NCBI GenBank assembly: GCA_013044085.1 | Contig: JABEVI010000094.1 | Location: forward strand, 1 to 18,784 | Reading direction: 5' to 3' | DNA: 18,784 bases | Origin: Steroidobacteraceae bacterium | GTDB taxonomy: Bacteria; Pseudomonadota; Gammaproteobacteria; Steroidobacterales; Steroidobacteraceae | Notes under the pieces: generated by a model | Database searches by the model: none | Told to the model about the DNA's origin: nothing | The model's input: only the letters and a program-made list of their open reading frames with translations | Shown: positions 16,838 through 18,784 of the stretch, piece by piece | Layout of the letters: the number at the start of each line of letters is the position of its first letter | How positions within the stretch are numbered: the stretch's first letter is position 1 | Made by a program: the position numbers and the translations under genes

Positions 16838-16972
16838 ATGTGTGTCGGAAGTATTACAAATGCCGTCATCATCGATGTGCGTAAGTCGCTGATCGAGCCT
16901 CTGCCGGTTGCGGTCAACGGCGCCGACGCAGCGGCGTTTATACGCGTAACGGATCGGGTTCGTCGATCATGA
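16838..16972 (+). CDS. Putative 44-residue leader peptide
   Basis: An ATG preceded by AGGAGG opens a frame of 44 codons ending in TGA at 16970-16972, 12 nt before the sigma-factor ATG. It begins MCVGSITNAVIIDVRKSL and ends RVTDRVRRS. It has no signal peptide, no membrane span and no similarity I recognise. The early codons (AGT, ATT, ACA, AAT) are less GC-rich than in the flanking genes. It may be a real small protein or a translated leader that couples or attenuates expression of the sigma factor. Evidence rests on the ribosome binding site, the position and the length only. Confidence 0.45.
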   Translation: MCVGSITNAVIIDVRKSLIEPLPVAVNGADAAAFIRVTDRVRRS

Positions 16973-16984
16973 CGAGGACGAGGT

Positions 16985-17602
16985 ATGGCGCGCTTTGCTA
17001 CGCTGACGTACGCTTCGGCGGTATGGGATGGCCCAGCGACGGAATGCGAGGACGCGGTTCTGGGCCACGCGAAAGAGCTCGACAGGTTTTTGGCTGACAT
17101 CGAACGACGCGCGTTCCGGATGGCGCAGATCGCGCTTCGCGATGTCGATGATGCGCTCGATGCCGTCCAGGACGCGATGCTGAAGCTTGCGCGTCATTAC
17201 GCGGCGCGGCCGGCGGAGGAATGGCGCCCGCTGTTCTACCGGATTCTCCAAAATGGCATCCGGGATGTGCAGCGGCGGCGCATGATCCGCCGGCGGGTGA
17301 TGGCCTGGATGCCGGGGACGAGGCAGGATCCGGACGAGGAGGCGCAGGATCCGATCGAAACGGCCGCAGATCCCGGCCCCGACGGGGCGCAATGCTTGAT
17401 GCAGTCGCAGGCTATGGAGCGCTTGGAAGAGTCCCTGCGCGCCTTGCCGGCGAGACAGCGAGAGGCTTTCATGTTGCGCAATCTGGAAGGCATGGACGTT
17501 GCGCAAACGGCCCGGGCGATGGGATGCTCGGAAGGCAGCGTGAAGACGCATTATTCGCGTGCGGTGCACAGCCTGCGCGAGCGACTCGGTGAGGTTTGGT
17601 GA
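16985..17602 (+). CDS. ECF-type RNA polymerase sigma factor
   Basis: A 205-residue sigma-70 family protein with region 2 (about 33-104, including DRFLADIERRAFRMAQIALRD early on and DALDAVQDAMLKLARHY for core binding and -10 recognition), an acidic linker (113-135), and region 4 (about 142-203) with the HTH MDVAQTARAMGCSEGSVKTH for -35 recognition. There is no region 1 or 3, as expected for the extracytoplasmic-function group. GAGG 7 nt before the ATG at 16985 supports that start. The first 30 residues are extra to the sigma fold. Its TGA shares one base with the ATG of the next gene (TGATG), so translation is probably coupled. Neighbours are envelope-directed proteins, suggesting an envelope regulon; the signal is unknown. 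Confidence 0.9.
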   Translation: MARFATLTYASAVWDGPATECEDAVLGHAKELDRFLADIERRAFRMAQIALRDVDDALDAVQDAMLKLARHYAARPAEEWRPLFYRILQNGIRDVQRRRMIRRRVMAWMPGTRQDPDEEAQDPIETAADPGPDGAQCLMQSQAMERLEESLRALPARQREAFMLRNLEGMDVAQTARAMGCSEGSVKTHYSRAVHSLRERLGEVW

Positions 17603-18000
17603 TGGAGGAACACAGTCGCGCGTTGTTCGAGGACAGCGTCGCCGCGGTCGACATGCGGGTCCAATCGCGCCTGACGCAGGCGCGTCATGCGGCACTTTCC
17701 GTGGCAGTGGGCGGGCGCGTGCGTGGCTTGTTCGGCATGCCGCGCTGGAGCGCGTTCGCCGGCGCCGCCGCCACGGTGGTACTCGCGGTCGGATTATGGT
17801 TTGCGTGGTCGACGGCTGCGCCACCACCCGGTGCGAGCGGTGGCCACGCAAGTTTCGAGGATCTGGACATCGTCGCGTCCACCCGTCACGGCCATGTCAA
17901 CGCGCTCGATATGATGCAAGAGGATGCGAACTTCTATGCATGGGCGGTGGCCAACGCGGACCAAGCAGGGTCAGAGTCAGGGTCCGGGCACGCCGGATGA
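17602..18000 (+). CDS. DUF3619-like single-span membrane protein, possible anti-sigma partner
   Basis: A 132-residue protein with a cytoplasmic N-terminus containing MRVQSRLTQARHAAL (18-32), the pattern I associate with DUF3619. One membrane span lies at about 51-70, and an outer tail has acidic aromatic motifs FEDLDIVAS (85-93) and LDMMQEDANFYAWA (102-115). GAGG with 7-nt spacing supports the ATG at 17602. One base overlaps the sigma-factor stop. Topology and coupling to the sigma gene suggest an anti-sigma or membrane-tether role, which is inference: no zinc-binding anti-sigma motif (HXXXCXXC) is visible. The family assignment is by recalled pattern. Confidence 0.7.
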   Translation: MEEHSRALFEDSVAAVDMRVQSRLTQARHAALSVAVGGRVRGLFGMPRWSAFAGAAATVVLAVGLWFAWSTAAPPPGASGGHASFEDLDIVASTRHGHVNALDMMQEDANFYAWAVANADQAGSESGSGHAG

Positions 18001-18007
18001 CCACGCT

Positions 18008-18256
18008 TTGACCGTCAATCCGCGCTGGCTGCTCATCTCGGCCGCTGTCTCGGTGGCGGCAGTCGCCGCCGGAACGGGTACGCCGCGGACGACGCCACCG
18101 CGCTCCGCCAGCGCGCAGCGCGCCGCGCCGGCCGATGCATTGCTCGAGTTCTTGGGACAAGATGACATACCGGATCAAAAATGGTGGGAGTTCATGAAGC
18201 GCAAGGCGCCGGATGCGAGGTCGCGGCAGCCTGCAAGGCAGGATTCCAAGCCATGA
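18008..18256 (+). CDS. Small exported hypothetical protein of the sigma-factor locus
   Basis: An 82-residue frame starting at TTG 18008, 7 nt after the previous stop, and ending with ATGA over the start of the next gene. The N-terminus (about 7-21) is a hydrophobic export signal ending VAAVAAG, followed by a Thr/Ser/Pro-rich stretch and the conserved-looking block DALLEFLGQDDIPDQKWWEF (about 43-62), then a basic tail. The LLEFLG plus acidic/Trp block resembles small proteins that accompany DUF3619-like and DUF3106 genes elsewhere, but I cannot name the family. A longer frame from ATG 17924 is possible, but would overlap the upstream gene by 77 bp and bury the signal. Confidence 0.6.
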   Translation: MTVNPRWLLISAAVSVAAVAAGTGTPRTTPPRSASAQRAAPADALLEFLGQDDIPDQKWWEFMKRKAPDARSRQPARQDSKP

Positions 18257-18784
18257 CCGTGACAATGCGCCGCCGCGTCCTGATCGGCCTCGCTATCAGC
18301 GCCGCGCTGGTCGGCGTCGGCCGCGCGCAAACGACCTACTCCCCCAATACGTCGATGACGGCGTCGGCGGCCCGTTCCTGGCAATCCTTGTCGCCCGCCC
18401 AGCGGCGGCTGCTGCATGGATTTCGCGGGGAATGGAATCAATTGCCGCCCGCCCGTCAAAGAGCGCTCGCGTTCGGCAGCCGGCGCTGGTTGCGAATGAC
18501 GCCGCTGCAGCGATTGCGCGCCCAGCGCGGCTTTCGCCGGTGGCGGGCCATGACGCCGGCGCAGCGTGCGCTCATCCGCAAGCGCTGGCGCTACTTCAAA
18601 AGGCTGCCACCGGCGCAGAGGCGGCGTATACGCGCAGCCTATCGGCGGTTTCGCCGCCTGCCGCCCGCGCAGCGGCGCCGGCTGCTGTCGCGGTGGCGGC
18701 GTATGTCTCCCATGCAGCGTCGCCAGGCGCTGCGCCGGTTCCATCCGCCGATACGTGCATTTCACGCGCCGATGCGCCCGTTTC
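18253..18784 (+). CDS. DUF3106 family exported Arg-rich repeat protein, cut by window end
   Basis: The frame opens at ATG 18253, overlapping the upstream TGA (ATGA), and is still open after 177 codons. A signal peptide (about 6-24, ending GRAQ) directs it to the periplasm. From residue 43 it is built of tandem 18-residue units of the form W-x-x-(L/M)-(S/T/P)-P-x-Q-R followed by basic residues, starting at W43, W61, W79, W97, F115 and F133, with a shorter last step to W148. This (L/M)xPxQR pattern is diagnostic of DUF3106. It is extremely rich in arginine and nearly free of acidic residues after position 60, so it should be strongly basic. Function is unknown; binding to acidic envelope polymers or nucleic acid is conjecture. 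Confidence 0.82.
   Translation, partial: MTVTMRRRVLIGLAISAALVGVGRAQTTYSPNTSMTASAARSWQSLSPAQRRLLHGFRGEWNQLPPARQRALAFGSRRWLRMTPLQRLRAQRGFRRWRAMTPAQRALIRKRWRYFKRLPPAQRRRIRAAYRRFRRLPPAQRRRLLSRWRRMSPMQRRQALRRFHPPIRAFHAPMRPF

Larger units (their letters stand above)
16666..16984. other. AT-richer divergent intergenic region between priA and the sigma factor
   Basis: These 319 bp separate priA (leftward) from the sigma-factor genes (rightward). From left to right they hold inverted DnaA boxes (16676-16698) with a weaker third match (16702-16710), an imperfect direct repeat (AGTCTCG at 16748 and 16789), a possible sigma-70 promoter on the plus strand (TTGGCG 16760-16765, 18-nt spacer, CATAAA 16784-16789; weak), and a small reading frame with a strong Shine-Dalgarno (16838-16972). 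Confidence 0.7.

Noticed and set aside
18175..18765. 196-codon minus-strand ORF opposite the DUF3106 gene
   Set aside because: The plus frame has a signal peptide, the (L/M)xPxQR repeats and an ATGA junction; the minus frame is its low-complexity shadow.

Overview
The window is GC-rich, densely coding chromosomal DNA of a proteobacterium. The gene blocks point to Gammaproteobacteria: priA-argS-SPOR/FtsN-like is a gammaproteobacterial order, dprA-smg-topA next to def-fmt-rsmB is shared by Gamma- and Betaproteobacteria, and DUF4390-ntrY-ntrX behind rsmB is familiar from Betaproteobacteria and some deep-branching or Xanthomonadales-like Gammaproteobacteria. I cannot resolve the order. There are no tRNA or rRNA genes, insertion sequences, CRISPR arrays or phage genes; this is core genome.

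Layout. (1) Positions 1-4777, minus strand: a LysM envelope protein, dprA, smg (DUF494) and topA (3' part beyond the window), read as one tight operon. (2) Positions 4778-4984: a 207-bp divergent promoter region. (3) Positions 4985-12010, plus strand: def, fmt, rsmB, a DUF4390 protein, an NtrY-type sensor kinase and an NtrX-type regulator, joined by 4-bp gaps or by overlaps. This links N-terminal formyl-methionine handling and 16S rRNA modification with an envelope-sensing two-component system. (4) Positions 12014-16665, minus strand: priA, argS and an FtsN-like SPOR protein. They converge on ntrX with only 3 bp between the stop codons. (5) Positions 16666-16984: a 319-bp AT-richer divergent region holding a pair of inverted DnaA boxes beside priA, an imperfect direct repeat, and a 44-codon reading frame with a near-perfect Shine-Dalgarno. 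(6) Positions 16985-18784, plus strand: an ECF-type sigma factor, a one-membrane-span DUF3619-like protein (possible anti-sigma partner), a small exported protein, and an exported Arg-rich DUF3106 repeat protein cut by the window end.

The most notable points are these. The NtrX-like regulator keeps its receiver and Fis-type HTH but has lost the Walker A lysine, the Walker B acidic pair, the GAFTGA loop and one arginine finger, so its AAA+ domain looks like a pseudo-ATPase. The priA promoter carries head-to-head DnaA boxes. The sigma-factor locus has an unannotated small leader ORF and ends in a DUF3106 protein built of 18-residue tandem repeats. I found no wholly new multi-gene system; the best candidate for under-described biology is the sigma/DUF3619/small protein/DUF3106 cassette with its leader peptide.
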